From contig JADJNF010000001.1 in NCBI GenBank assembly GCA_016714445.1, positions 496,001 through 560,000 of the forward strand: 64,000 bases of DNA. Reading direction: 5' to 3'. This DNA comes from Saprospiraceae bacterium. Lineage in GTDB: Bacteria; Bacteroidota; Bacteroidia; Chitinophagales; Saprospiraceae. The position numbers and the translations under genes were made by a program. The notes beneath the pieces are model-generated. The model made no database searches and was not told the origin of the DNA. It saw only the letters and a program-made list of their open reading frames with translations. The stretch's first letter is position 1. Every line of letters starts with the position of its first letter. Positions 10,801 to 21,490 of the stretch are shown here, in pieces.

Positions 10801-13800
10801 TAAGTACAGTCAGAGCTTAAATTTAAATCAAAAGCACCGACCAATAAATTATATTCTCCAAATGGATTGGGAACAGATTTTCGCGAATCAACATAGTAAA
10901 TTCTATCAATATCCGGTGTCACGTATATTTTCCCCTCCGTATAATCAGTTACAATCCCATCTTCCAGGTAAAATGCATCTTCAGTAATTATTCCACTCGG
11001 CCCAATACTAAACTTAAACACAACATTATAGTCATTGGAATTTTTGTGTTGTCCAATGGCATATAATTTATTATTTGAATCTATCCATACATCTTTGAAT
11101 CTTTGAATATTAGTAATATCCGTTGCAAATTTTGGGACGTAAGTGCCGTTTTGAAGTCCCCATTGTATTATTAAAGCATTTTTTGTATCAAACCTTTCTC
11201 CTACAAATATTATACTTCCATCAGCCAATTGAATTCCATCGTAAATGTCAAATTTTTTACCTGCTCCTCCCATTCTTATGCTAGGCACCGGTAATCCGCT
11301 GACGCCACTTACATATACAAAAACTCCATCATTTACTGTAGTTTCATTGCCTAGTAATAACAAATCCCCATTTGCCATACAAATTAGACCACGAGAAAAT
11401 TCATCGTCTGTTGAAGATGTAGGCATAGTGGTAGAACTGTACCTTTGTATCCAATTAATACCTAAATTTTGATTTAAGTTATATAATAATACCCTATCTA
11501 AAGTTGAAGGCAAACCAGGATTAACCCTTCCCAAAATATAATATGGAAATAATGGATTTGCAGGAAATGGGTGCTTAACAATTCTTTCAAATTTTTCTCG
11601 TCCTATCTGATTGTATTCATTGTATGTAATAATACCTCCACTATTGCAATCAATCTTCAAAATAAATGAAGAAAAATCTTCTCCTATTGGTGCGGGCCAT
11701 GGAAACCCAATAGATGTATTACCTACTAATAATAATCTATCATCAAAAATAAGGGGAGTACTTGGGTCATCCGGAACATATTCAAAATCAGCAATATCGG
11801 AATTTTTATCCAACAATATCTGCCACATTAGTGCTCCAGTTGCTATATTGAATTTTGAAACAGTGCCATGATATTTTGTTCCAATTAGTTTTTGACTGGT
11901 GACATATATACCATTTCCGAAAGCTTTAATACCACTTGCAATATTTTCCTGTGCATCTCCATAAATCTTATCAAACAACACAAAATCTGTACATACTTCA
12001 GTGATCGGATATTGAATATTAGATGTACAATTTTGAGTTAAACCATTTGCACAGGTACATTCAGAAACTACGCTCAGGTTAAAGGTAAATGGTGCTACTA
12101 GTGTAGGTTGAATGGCACCGGTAATTGTTCCCGTATTATTTATCCAGTTGGTTACTTGATTTAATATGACTCCTTGAGCCGGATCCAGACTGACCGAAGA
12201 TGTACAAGTGGATCCCATACCTGAATTGTTAATAATATTAATACTAAAAAGATAAGTATGTGTAGCCTTGTCACAATTGATGACGGATGAAACGACATCA
12301 ACACAATCACAGGCTACATCGACTTCAAAGTTACAGGTAGCTGTATTTCCGGCCATATCCGTGGCTGTACAGGTCACTAACGTATTGCCGCAATTAAATA
12401 TATCATTGGTTTGATGTGAACAGGAATATTGCACCATCGGGCAGTTGTCGGTGACGACAGGTGGAGGAAAAACAACCATAGCGGAATTACTACAATCCGC
12501 CACCTGAGTACTTACATTGGGTGGGCACATAATAGATGGCTGTTGCTCATCTACGACAGTGACAGTAAAGCTGCATTGCGCTGTAGCTCCATCTATATCT
12601 GTTGCCACACATTCCACCAGTGTGACGCCTACATTGTATTGTATCGCCGAGACATTTGTAAAAACACCGATTGTGGCACCTGAAAGTGTACAGGTAATAC
12701 TCGGATTCGGGTCACAATTGTCTGTCGCGCTTACATCTTCATAGAAGCTGTAACACTCATCTAAGGTAGTATTTATAGTTATACTAGGTGGACATATTAT
12801 CTGAGGAGGCGCAGGTAATGCTTCTATATTGTTCAAAATGGCTGACAAGTTACAAGTCTGTTGCTGATTGCCATTGCAAGTACAACTTGCAACTATAGAA
12901 AGATTAAATGTAGAAATTGTATTATTTGCAGGTGTCAAACTACCTGAAATGGTAGTTGTATTTCCTACGGTAGTTGGATTGGTCGAATTTATGGTGCCTT
13001 GGGCAGGAGGTAACGAAAGTGTGTAAGTGCATATGTTTGTAGTCGGATTGGGGTTGAAGATAGTTACTGAATAGTTTAATGTATTGGGAGATGTACCACA
13101 GGATATATCCGATCCTGTGATTTGCGGACAACTATTGCTGCATACTACATTGACATTAAAACTACATGATGCAATAGCACCACCCATGTCTGTCACGGTG
13201 CAGGTAACTATGGTATTGCCACAAGGAAAAAGATCACCGCTCATATAGTCACAGCTGGATGTCCACATAGGACAATTGTCGTACACAGATGGTGGGGGAA
13301 ATGTTACCGCCGCGCTATTGTCACAGGGCAATGCTGTAACACTGATATCATTGGGGCAGTCGATAAAAGGTGGAGATGTGTCAAATACTGTTACAGTAAA
13401 TGTACATGGTGTAGAAACATTGCCCGAATCATCCGTTGCCGTGCAACTTACCATTGTCACGCCTTTATTATACTGTATTTGTGATACATTGGAAAATGTG
13501 CCTGTGGTTGCTCCCGTCAATACACAAGTTATACTGGCAACAGTACCACAATTGTCTGTGGCACTGACACCTCCAAAGTATGCATAGCAGTACTCAGGGT
13601 TGTTATTGAGCGATATATTGCCGACAGGGCAGGTAATAATGGGAGCGATATTATCCTTAATCACCGTAATGCTCATGGTCTTAGAGCCAATACAGGCTTC
13701 TGAAGCATCTGTAACTGTAAGACAGACATCATAAGTGCCGGATGCTGGAAAAGTATAAGAATAAGTAGGATTTTGGGTCGTAAAATCTGGACCATTACAA

Positions 13801-15281
13801 CCTATATCCCAGACATACGTGTAAGGACCAGTGCCCCCAGTGACTGTGGGTGTAAAAGTAACAGCTCCGCAATTTCCGGGAGTGTGGGTGAATCCGACTG
13901 TTAACACACAGGGTGCAGGTGGCGAACAAATCGAAGTTTTTGTAAGGTTAAACGAAATTCCTTGACCCAAAGTAGTTACTGAATTGGTTTCAGAAAAGAA
14001 TCTCCATTGATATGAATTACCATCATTGTATGTATCAGCTGCTGAAAAGGATTGAGGTAAATAACAACTTGTAGCAGCTGGACTATTTAAAGTGCTATTA
14101 ATTTTACCAAAATACAAAGAGCCATTGGTTGAACTTGAAAATAAAATATTATTAGTAGCATCAGCACATATTTGAGAATTAGCAAAGGGTGAACTTACTC
14201 CTGATGGCGTAACACTAACACTAGTTAAATAATTAAGAGTATAGAAAGGAGTTGTCGTGTACTGAAATTTATTTATTATTACTTTTCCAGGATTAGGATT
14301 GCCTACTTTTTCGCTTATTGTAAATAAATCCGTACCAATTCCAACTATACCATTAAAGGAAGAAAGGTTTGTTATGGTTTTACCATTATAAAATAATCTG
14401 TTTATATCTCCATATTTTTGAAATGATGTATTTACTAGATATCCAGATGAGTGAAATTCCCCATTTGAAAAAAATCCATCTTTAATTTCATGCCGAAGAC
14501 GATCTTGATAGCCTGATCCCGTAACTGTTGTATTATTAACATTGACAGTCATCCGTACTCCGGAATCAATATCAAGTGTATTTAAGTTAAACGAAGATCC
14601 AAGCAAGTATAATTCCCCATTTGGCAAAGGAACAATTGAATTGTAAAATTGAGCTTGATTTCCTACAGGCACTCCAGCAGTTACTTCAAAATTCTTAGAC
14701 CAATTAATATTTAAATTTTCATCTATATTGTATAAAAGTGTTTTATATGAGTTTGATGGATTAGTTATTGTAGTAGGAAAAACTACATTCCTTTTTCCGG
14801 TTATATAGTATTTATAATTAGGATTAACTGGATTTGGATGTAATTTTATTCGACTAAACCCTTCATTTCCTGTATGGTTATAAAATTTACAAGTGATATG
14901 TGTACCATTTACGTCGTTTACTTTCCAAATGAAAGACTTATTATCTAAATTCATAGGTGATGATTCCGACTCACCTACTAATAATATTGCTTTATCAAAA
15001 ATACCAATTTGCGGTACAAATTCTAAATCACTGACTATCCCGGGTTGATCCAATCTAGTTTGCCAAATGATGGTACCAGTATTATCTAATTTTATTATAC
15101 TTGGAAATGTCTGATTATTGATTGTAATATTTGCAGCAATATAGACATGATTGTCAAAATATTTTATTCTTGCTGGTGTAATTGAGTTAGCTCCTGCGGA
15201 GTAAGAATTTAACAAATCTTGACAAAGCGTTAAATTTAAACTTACAAAAGAGATGATAACTATTAATAATATATTTTTCAT
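7872..15281 (-). CDS. Giant secreted HYR/PKD protein with type A T9SS sorting domain
   Basis: This 2469-residue extracellular or cell-surface protein is probably an adhesin or matrix protein. ATG 15281 is chosen because it gives a clean signal peptide (MKNILLIVIISFVSLNLTLC); the frame extends upstream but into the previous gene's end. Approximate order: propeller-like region 20-450; PKD 455-545; two HYR 547-714; Cys-rich spacer 714-817; two HYR 820-990; spacer 990-1094; second propeller-like region 1094-1534; PKD 1540-1630; two HYR 1630-1794; spacer 1794-1900; Ig-like Cys-rich modules 1900-2385; C-terminal sorting domain (IFPNPTSGELFL). The half starting at 1094 repeats the plan of the first. 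It lies 28 bases after the LamG gene. The ligand is unknown. Confidence 0.9.
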   Translation of the reverse strand: MKNILLIVIISFVSLNLTLCQDLLNSYSAGANSITPARIKYFDNHVYIAANITINNQTFPSIIKLDNTGTIIWQTRLDQPGIVSDLEFVPQIGIFDKAILLVGESESSPMNLDNKSFIWKVNDVNGTHITCKFYNHTGNEGFSRIKLHPNPVNPNYKYYITGKRNVVFPTTITNPSNSYKTLLYNIDENLNINWSKNFEVTAGVPVGNQAQFYNSIVPLPNGELYLLGSSFNLNTLDIDSGVRMTVNVNNTTVTGSGYQDRLRHEIKDGFFSNGEFHSSGYLVNTSFQKYGDINRLFYNGKTITNLSSFNGIVGIGTDLFTISEKVGNPNPGKVIINKFQYTTTPFYTLNYLTSVSVTPSGVSSPFANSQICADATNNILFSSSTNGSLYFGKINSTLNSPAATSCYLPQSFSAADTYNDGNSYQWRFFSETNSVTTLGQGISFNLTKTSICSPPAPCVLTVGFTHTPGNCGAVTFTPTVTGGTGPYTYVWDIGCNGPDFTTQNPTYSYTFPASGTYDVCLTVTDASEACIGSKTMSITVIKDNIAPIITCPVGNISLNNNPEYCYAYFGGVSATDNCGTVASITCVLTGATTGTFSNVSQIQYNKGVTMVSCTATDDSGNVSTPCTFTVTVFDTSPPFIDCPNDISVTALPCDNSAAVTFPPPSVYDNCPMWTSSCDYMSGDLFPCGNTIVTCTVTDMGGAIASCSFNVNVVCSNSCPQITGSDISCGTSPNTLNYSVTIFNPNPTTNICTYTLSLPPAQGTINSTNPTTVGNTTTISGSLTPANNTISTFNLSIVASCTCNGNQQQTCNLSAILNNIEALPAPPQIICPPSITINTTLDECYSFYEDVSATDNCDPNPSITCTLSGATIGVFTNVSAIQYNVGVTLVECVATDIDGATAQCSFTVTVVDEQQPSIMCPPNVSTQVADCSNSAMVVFPPPVVTDNCPMVQYSCSHQTNDIFNCGNTLVTCTATDMAGNTATCNFEVDVACDCVDVVSSVINCDKATHTYLFSINIINNSGMGSTCTSSVSLDPAQGVILNQVTNWINNTGTITGAIQPTLVAPFTFNLSVVSECTCANGLTQNCTSNIQYPITEVCTDFVLFDKIYGDAQENIASGIKAFGNGIYVTSQKLIGTKYHGTVSKFNIATGALMWQILLDKNSDIADFEYVPDDPSTPLIFDDRLLLVGNTSIGFPWPAPIGEDFSSFILKIDCNSGGIITYNEYNQIGREKFERIVKHPFPANPLFPYYILGRVNPGLPSTLDRVLLYNLNQNLGINWIQRYSSTTMPTSSTDDEFSRGLICMANGDLLLLGNETTVNDGVFVYVSGVSGLPVPSIRMGGAGKKFDIYDGIQLADGSIIFVGERFDTKNALIIQWGLQNGTYVPKFATDITNIQRFKDVWIDSNNKLYAIGQHKNSNDYNVVFKFSIGPSGIITEDAFYLEDGIVTDYTEGKIYVTPDIDRIYYVDSRKSVPNPFGEYNLLVGAFDLNLSSDCTYPFIPTRIPLTYTTSLIIASPTAFGSPSVSHLLNGSPLTYQCADFCGPTCNVTALFEAVPITCYDMQFNDLSSGGTAPYTYAWDFDCSGGIPDASDPNPTWPFPAPGTYTVCLTVTDATGLCSSSTMQTVIVPPDTTDPDIVCPGDITLNTDINQCYATYGGVSATDNCDASPDIVCTLTGATTGTFTNQSPLLYNKGVTFVSCTATDDSGNMVSCSFTVTAVDNQLPTIICPQNKVVNAPFCDGGANVTFDPPLISDNCPMASYTCTHASGDFFPCGTTVVTCTVTDMFGNTSSCSFNITVNCTCAQISEAEITCGTLPDTYDFVITVENLSGNGTSCNLSLILDPAQGNITNLVIIPTGNMSEISGTITPSVTIPDYFNFTVLSECICPNGTKINCTLPFALESICCKSAFLTDDEMCKEAASHTITLGFNGSVASITQVNWYISFSNPCPTDRLDPSWQLYASVNQNSASVDVYPPYLSGDFCMYAVVTVTDNPCTELTSDIAHFILCDFVECTLPSQEYCYTGTPVTPAPILLSSGNAHCNFDIEWLDQNGNPIPGSTNQSSYQPPPIIWTAPLTDCNHVFNYSAEVTGPCGPEVCSTTITLYNESAPTGTIEIDPFEVIPMCQGEDLALHFEPICPEEPQPVTWKWLRGNTFSTLGHAPQLGDMNPVINTNAVYQDIWYGVEIQNGVCPPVRTAIFIDIINPLKILNFSANHIAPCRNNGVHLEMTYGSDVCPVTVKWYKDGILIHTMINVTGGFVSYNYYNAGLNGNYSGNYYAIIESTCCPDQIRKSNVIQLAKPFILLLSGPCFRCNDDLVLLEATVLNTNGVNCSFQWYELIGSSFVPMAGETTPSLVLEQAGHFKVIVQCGSCVLEQDFSFPQCGTTGTNDPLSGQVKIFPNPTSGELFLHSNIEFKNSWELKIYNSAGESVKNIVMKGGIHEMSLSLHDFVNGIYYLQITDQGKVLWSNQIIKVN

Positions 15282-15309
15282 TTTATTTGATTTTAGGCTG
15301 TGAAAATGA

Positions 15310-17690
15310 TTATGCACATGGTTTAATAAACAGTTCTGTCTGTGCACTACACCCTGTGATGGCGTTGGTGACCGTCAATGTATAGGTGGTACCATTGATG
15401 TCAGGAATATGCTCTAAGGTGCAGCCTGATTGGCTTACCACAGTACCACTGGACCACGACCAGGTATAGATAAGATTACCACTACAATTGTCCTGAGAGT
15501 CGCAACCACTTAAGGTGATGGGTATGCCGGGTGTAGCACATGGATTGGGTGCAAGAGGGCATGATATCACCGGGATAATTTCACAAAGTTCTACGCATTG
15601 ATGTGGTGTTTCATTTTTCAAACCACAGCTATTGCTTATTTCTACCCAATAACATCCCCCTTCATTGATGGTCAGACTACTGGTGTTGCTGCCTACAGGA
15701 AGAGCGTTATGTAACCAGGTATAAGTAAAGCCCGGGACAAATGGAGAAACAGTGAGTGTGGTACTATTTCCCGAACAAATTTGGTTTATACCGGAGATCA
15801 CTCCTGAAGGCGGATCTTCCACCAGGCAGATGGTAAGTACATTGCTGTAACAGGACGGACATCCTGAAGGATCGTTTTCAGGAGTCATTTCCAGTTGATA
15901 TTCAATACATTGCTGTCCTGCAGGCCATACAAAAGGAGATCCGGGAGGACCATCTGCCGGCAAAGTATTGGTATTTTGCTGATCATTGGAAACACCCAGG
16001 TCATTCCAGGTTGTGGCTGGAGGAAATCTGTATTGCCAGTGTTCTATTCCATTTATAAACAAAGCAGGATCGAGTTGTTTAAGTATCGCATCAGAATTAG
16101 GACAGATGTTATAAATGAGTGGAGATGAGCTCACCTGAGTAAGCAAACCGTTATTCATCATGGCTATAATGTCGCCACATTGTGGTTCAAGATCCACGTT
16201 GATACATTGTGTGTATGTTTCAGTTTTACCTGCACAATGCGTGACTAATGCTTCTACACAAAAATCAGGATTTTGTACGGTATATGCACTGAGATTTATG
16301 CTTGCGAGGTCATTGAATGCTGGATAATAAATTCCGTTGACATACCATTGAATACTTACATCCGGTCCGGGGTTACTCACAAAAATATCGGGCGTGATTA
16401 ATTGGGCTGTAAAATCAATAGCATCTCCGTCACAAAGTAAATTATCTGTCTGATTTGTAGTTATTTCAATGGTGGCAGCGTCACTTAAAGGACAACATAT
16501 TCTGATGTCAACTTCATTCGTATTATAATAGCAAGACATCATAGTCGTCATATCTTCTACCTTAAACACTGCTCTGTATTTTCTGTCTACAAATCCATCC
16601 GGATTGCTGGCACAATCAGTAATGATTATACCGGGCCCCGCATTAAAGCAAGGATTTACAAATGTAGGTATGTCTGTAAATTGAGAAACTGTATTATCCA
16701 GATATTGCCATTGTACGGTAATATTAATATTGGGTAAGCCTGACATCATATTTAAAGCTGTTCCATCTATGTTATTAATACAAAAATGTATCGGGTCCCC
16801 GGAACATATTTCTGTTGCCGGAATTAAAGTCGCTCCAAAATATTGACTTAACATTACCACCGTATTTACAAAGGATGGGTATACCAAAGGAGCGTTTGAC
16901 AACACAAAATTTGAAGTCGGGCCGTTTAATGTAAAATTATTTAGAAATCCATTATTAAAACCTTCTAATGGGGCAAAATCCAATGCTCTAGGTGGTGAGC
17001 TACCATTATTCTGGCCAGATGCTACACCCTGATCCAAAGGAGAACAAATACGTATGTTAGGTTCATTCCCTGTACATGGACAGTGTTTATTTTCATCTAA
17101 TTCTTGTAGACTTCTAATTGCGTTCCACATTCTTATTTCATCTATAAAGCCCTTCCATCCTACTGGGTTTGTAGTAGGTAATACATTTGAATTTCCGATT
17201 GTAAAAAATGATAATAGTATATTTGAAAGTGGGTTTGAGACATTAGATATTGTAGTTAATAAGTTACAATTTACATATATATTTAATTGATTTGTTGGAT
17301 TTACAGGTGGGTTCGCATAGTCAAAAGATATAGCAAAGTGATTCCATCCACTAGTTACAGTTCCAGAAAACTGAACAGGTGATGAAGTTCCAAATTGGTA
17401 GAAAAAGTCAGTTCCACAAACTCCTAAAGATAAAATGTTATTGTTAAAGGTAATAAGTCTATGAAAATAGGGAGAAACTCCACTTCCACAATTTGATGGG
17501 TTATTTGTGGAATTAAACCACATTTCAATTGTCCATTCAAATTGATTTGGTAATGAACCGAAAGTATAAATAATATTGTCATCATCCCCATCAAAATGAA
17601 GACAATGATTGGGGGTTTGGGCTTGGGTATCTACATAAAGTAAAAGAGAAAAAGTATGGAATATAAAAGTTGGAAGCGTTTCATTTTCAT
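15310..17690 (-). CDS. LamG-like secreted protein, frameshift in the signal peptide
   Basis: The mature region is open from about 17640 to 15310. It begins DTQAQTPNHCLHFDGDDD, a typical start of a LamG/concanavalin-fold domain (to about residue 190: IDEIRMWNAIRS), and is followed by several Cys-containing Ig-like/PKD-like modules. The signal peptide is encoded in another frame: ATG 17690 (or 17684) reads MKMKRFQLLYSILFLFYFM and then meets TAG at 17631-17633. One extra base at the junction (FYFMVDTQAQ) would join them. Without that, translation must start internally and export would fail. There is no sorting domain at the C-terminus (ends in LFIKPCA), unlike its neighbours. It lies between the Kelch-like gene (47 bases) and the giant HYR gene (28 bases). 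Confidence 0.8.
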
Positions 17691-17737
17691 TTTGTTTTGA
17701 TTTTTAGTTGGTTTGGAAATGAGTTCAAGAATGTTGG

Positions 17738-19102
17738 TTAGTTCTTTTTATATAAATAAAAATTGGTATTATTTGGATCAAATATTGCACCCTCGGAAGA
17801 ATTACCACCCCAAACAATCATTTCTTTTCCTGTATATATTGCTGTAGGGTTATTAGATTGTTGAATTCCGTTGTAAGTGTTTATTCTATTCCATTCATGC
17901 GTTTTGTTATTATATATGCCCTCTGAATAATCGAAAGTACCTCCATAAATAACCATCTTATTTCCTGTCCAAATTGCTATATGCCCAGATCGGGCGGATG
18001 GTGCATTGGTGATAGGAATTTCTGTCCAAACATTAGTCACTGTATTATATTTTGCGCCAGTATTCGTATTATCGTAATCAAATGTTTCATTATTAAAAAC
18101 ACCTCCTCCCCAAATAATCATTTCATTGCCAGTCCATACTGCTGTGTGACCTGATCTGGATGTTGGCGCATTGAAAGTGGTTATACTGATCCATGTATTT
18201 AATGACGAATTATAAATACCACCTGTATTTGTTTCCCCACCATTTGCATCTCCTCCCCAAACAATCATATTTGTTCCTGTCCAAATACAGGTATGATCTC
18301 CTCTTGAAATTGGTGCATTTATATTTGGAACTGTAGTCCAAGTATCGGTTTGTGGATTATATTTTCCTCCAGTATTTAATTTTGTAAAACCGGTAGTTGC
18401 CCCACCCCAATCGATCATTTCTGTACTTGTCCAAATGGCTGAATGAAAACATCTTATCGTAGGAGCGTCGGTAATCGTTATTGTAGTCCATGTATCTGAA
18501 GTTGGATTGTATTTTGCACCGGAATTAAGAAAATTTGTATTATTATCCAATCCACCAAAAATGATCATTTCCTTTCCAGTCCAGATAGCGCTGTGACTTA
18601 CTCTTGCAGATGGTGCATTTATATTACTCATGGATGTCCAGGTATCTGTTGATGGATTATATCTCCCACCCGTATTAAGAGTAGTCTCATTAGCATATCC
18701 ACCCCAAATGATCATTTCTGTTCCTGTCCAAACAGCAGAATTTCCTGATCTATAAGATGGAGCATTTGAATTACTTATACCTTGCCATATACCTGTTGAG
18801 ATGTTCGTTAACCCCGATAAGTTAAATGATAATGGAACATTTCCTATGTTAGTAAAACCTGCATTTATTAGTCCCGTATTATTGGCGATCTCACTCAGCA
18901 CTATCCCGGTGCTTGGCACTCCGCCAAGGGTATTTGCATCCCGTTTTGCTACGGTACCATCCGTATTTTGTACCAGTACATCCATGCCGGCATTGTTCTG
19001 ATTTACTGTGGTGACTTTGAGCTGACCTTGTACTTCGACGGACTGGGCATGTAAAAAGAAAAAAGAAAAAAGTAATGATGATGTAAAAATGATGTTTTTC
19101 AT
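17738..19102 (-). CDS. Secreted Kelch-like beta-propeller protein
   Basis: This 454-residue protein has a signal peptide (MKNIIFTSSLLFSFFFLHAQ) and a short N-terminal region typical of Bacteroidota surface proteins (VQGQLKVTTVN). About seven Kelch-like repeats of some 50 residues follow, each with an R.GH/H-A.WTG.EMI.WGG core followed by N.G..YNP..D.W. Such repeats fold as a beta-propeller that binds proteins or glycans. No sorting domain is seen at the C-terminus, so it may be periplasmic or held by partners. It lies between the LRR-like gene (54 bases upstream) and the LamG gene in the same direction. The exact role is unknown. Confidence 0.85.
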   Translation of the reverse strand: MKNIIFTSSLLFSFFFLHAQSVEVQGQLKVTTVNQNNAGMDVLVQNTDGTVAKRDANTLGGVPSTGIVLSEIANNTGLINAGFTNIGNVPLSFNLSGLTNISTGIWQGISNSNAPSYRSGNSAVWTGTEMIIWGGYANETTLNTGGRYNPSTDTWTSMSNINAPSARVSHSAIWTGKEMIIFGGLDNNTNFLNSGAKYNPTSDTWTTITITDAPTIRCFHSAIWTSTEMIDWGGATTGFTKLNTGGKYNPQTDTWTTVPNINAPISRGDHTCIWTGTNMIVWGGDANGGETNTGGIYNSSLNTWISITTFNAPTSRSGHTAVWTGNEMIIWGGGVFNNETFDYDNTNTGAKYNTVTNVWTEIPITNAPSARSGHIAIWTGNKMVIYGGTFDYSEGIYNNKTHEWNRINTYNGIQQSNNPTAIYTGKEMIVWGGNSSEGAIFDPNNTNFYLYKKN

Positions 19103-19156
19103 TTATTATATAATTTAAGAATAAATAATTTTGTTTGTTGTGTCAAGCTTATTATG

Positions 19157-21376
19157 TTACTCCACCTTCACCATCCTATGATGACTCACTATATCACCAT
19201 TATCCACGCTCAACACATAACTTCCTGCTCCAAGACCGGAGACATCGATGAATTCATTTGTGATGGTACCTTGAGCTATGGTTCGGCCATTGATGTCAAT
19301 GATGCTATAAATGGAATTGTCATGGCTACCACTTATGTACAACTTACACGAAACAGGATTGGGATTGATCGATACTTCATCAGTCTGAAAGTTTAGAAAT
19401 TTGACATCTGAGTGAAATGTCGTCCCATCATAGTCAATTTGTTTTAGTCTGTAATAATTTAGACCGTTCATAGGTTGAGGGTCGGTAAAGTCATAGATTC
19501 TCTCCTGGATAGTATTTTCTTTTCCACCCACCCAACCGATAGATTCCCATGCTATTCCATCCTTCGATCGAAGAATGTTCCAGCCTGAATTATTGAACTC
19601 ACTGGCTGTGGACCAAAACAGAAATGATTTTAATGACGGTGTTTTTTCAGCATACCAAGCGGTGTATTGTACGGGCAACACTAAATCACATGCTGCATTG
19701 ACATTTGAGACGGATGCACAGTTTGCGCTATTATTTGAAATAGTAACCGGTTTTGCTGGAACCACGTCCAGATAATTGCAAATGGTAGAAATCTCACAAA
19801 AAGATAATATACCATTATCCCGAATAATCAAGTTAGTGATTGATGGCTGTGAAATGTGTTGAAGACCATTTAAAGATGACAACTGACCATTTGATATCAA
19901 TTCAAGCTTGCCATTGATGGATACCAAATTGGATAGTGCTGCTATGCTAATCAGATTGGGATTGTAGGTAATACTCAGATATCCGCCTATTGAGCTCAAC
20001 AGCCCAAGACCTGTGAGATTATTTAAAGCATTATTGGAATAAATTTCACACCTTCCGGCAAGTGAAGTAACACCATTTAACCCTGAAAAAGATGTAAGCC
20101 CGTTGTTTTCCAGGACAACCAATCCACCACTAATAGATGTAACATTATTTAAACCTTGAAAATTGGGAACCAGGTGATTTCGTTTGAAATAAAACGTTCC
20201 ACCAATCATACCTAAGTTTTGAAGGCCATTTAAAGACGTTAGCACAGGATTTGAATCAAAATAAAGACTACCAACAGATGTAAGTAAATTCAACGCACTT
20301 ATATTCTGTAGTAAATTACATCCGGTTATTGCCAATGTTCCGTTTATTTGTTGGATATTATTCAGTCCCTGGAGATTTACAATATAATCTTCATCCTCAA
20401 TAGTTACATCGTATATATTTTGGGCCCACTCTAAGCCATTCAGATTATTAAGTTTATTACCAAATATCGAAATGGCTGAATAAATATCGAAACTTGTAAT
20501 GGAACCAAGTCCAGAAATACTGGAAAGGTTTAAATTGTATTGCAATGTAATGCCGTTTCCAACATATGTCAGATTACTTAAATTATTTAAATGTGTTATC
20601 GTATTATTCCATCCAATGCCAAGACTCTGTCCAATGAGTTGAAGATTTGGAAGATATATATCCTGCAATAATGTATTAGATTGGATATACAAATGTCCGC
20701 AAACCTGCTCTAAATTTTGCAATGCATTTATATTCAATAAATTAACATTTGAAATTATTTGCAAATTTGCCGTTGTATTACAATATCCGTTCGAACTGTC
20801 ATAACCAATTGTCAAAATATTATTTAGTCCTGTTAAACTCTGAAGGGAAGAATTACTTATTATTTTTATAAAATAGTTGGATTGAGTTACGTTGTTAAGT
20901 CCCTGCAGATTTACAAGATTAGGATTATTTTTAATTTCAGTACCATTATAGAGACGTGTTATTGATTCCAGTCCGGTCAGATTGATCAACATTGGATTGT
21001 TCTCTATTTTTAAACCACCATCTATTGCGGTCAGATTATTTAACCCTTGTAGATTTGTCAGATTAGTGTTGCTAATATAAAGTCCATTTGGATAAGTTTC
21101 GCCAATGCGGGTAACCTGACTCAGTCCATTTAAATTGGTAATACCCGTTCCGGATATGATTACACTGCCGGTTATATAAGTACAACCCGGATAATCCACG
21201 GCAAAATTATCAATGCTTGTTTGTGTAGTGAAGGTAATACCAGCCGGCAAACAATTCTGCCCAATTACAGGTACGTTAAATGCAATAAAAGCATAAAAGA
21301 ACACACAAACATTATACATTCTGTTTAACACTTTTATATTAAACATAGGAATTAATAATTTAAATAAATTTCTCAT
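19157..21376 (-). CDS. Secreted leucine-rich-repeat-like protein with type A T9SS domain
   Basis: This protein is up to 739 residues. After the signal peptide there are about 20 repeats of roughly 24 residues with the pattern L.GL..L..I.G.L.I..N..L..L, like receptor-L/LRR solenoids. Next comes a region common before sorting domains (WSTASEFNNSGWNILRS, NYYRLKQIDYDG), then the C-terminal type A domain (INPNPVSCKLYI..). The annotated start is the longest; ATG 21319 (MYNVCVFFYAFIAFNVPVIG) gives a more normal signal peptide and may be the true start. It is the first structural gene after the LytTR regulator (114 bases) and is likely surface exposed. The ligand is unknown. Confidence 0.85.
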   Translation of the reverse strand: MRNLFKLLIPMFNIKVLNRMYNVCVFFYAFIAFNVPVIGQNCLPAGITFTTQTSIDNFAVDYPGCTYITGSVIISGTGITNLNGLSQVTRIGETYPNGLYISNTNLTNLQGLNNLTAIDGGLKIENNPMLINLTGLESITRLYNGTEIKNNPNLVNLQGLNNVTQSNYFIKIISNSSLQSLTGLNNILTIGYDSSNGYCNTTANLQIISNVNLLNINALQNLEQVCGHLYIQSNTLLQDIYLPNLQLIGQSLGIGWNNTITHLNNLSNLTYVGNGITLQYNLNLSSISGLGSITSFDIYSAISIFGNKLNNLNGLEWAQNIYDVTIEDEDYIVNLQGLNNIQQINGTLAITGCNLLQNISALNLLTSVGSLYFDSNPVLTSLNGLQNLGMIGGTFYFKRNHLVPNFQGLNNVTSISGGLVVLENNGLTSFSGLNGVTSLAGRCEIYSNNALNNLTGLGLLSSIGGYLSITYNPNLISIAALSNLVSINGKLELISNGQLSSLNGLQHISQPSITNLIIRDNGILSFCEISTICNYLDVVPAKPVTISNNSANCASVSNVNAACDLVLPVQYTAWYAEKTPSLKSFLFWSTASEFNNSGWNILRSKDGIAWESIGWVGGKENTIQERIYDFTDPQPMNGLNYYRLKQIDYDGTTFHSDVKFLNFQTDEVSINPNPVSCKLYISGSHDNSIYSIIDINGRTIAQGTITNEFIDVSGLGAGSYVLSVDNGDIVSHHRMVKVE

Positions 21377-21490
21377 AACGGGTTGATTTTAAATGTTAAA
21401 ATTCAAATGTATTAATAAGGTGGGCAAATTTTTCAATTAAAGAATGAACGGTATGTATTGTCGATATCATCGGTCAAAAAATTAGTACAC

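Noticed and set aside
12429..13587. Plus-strand open frames opposite the giant HYR gene
   Set aside because: They are side effects of its Thr/Val/Cys-rich codon use.
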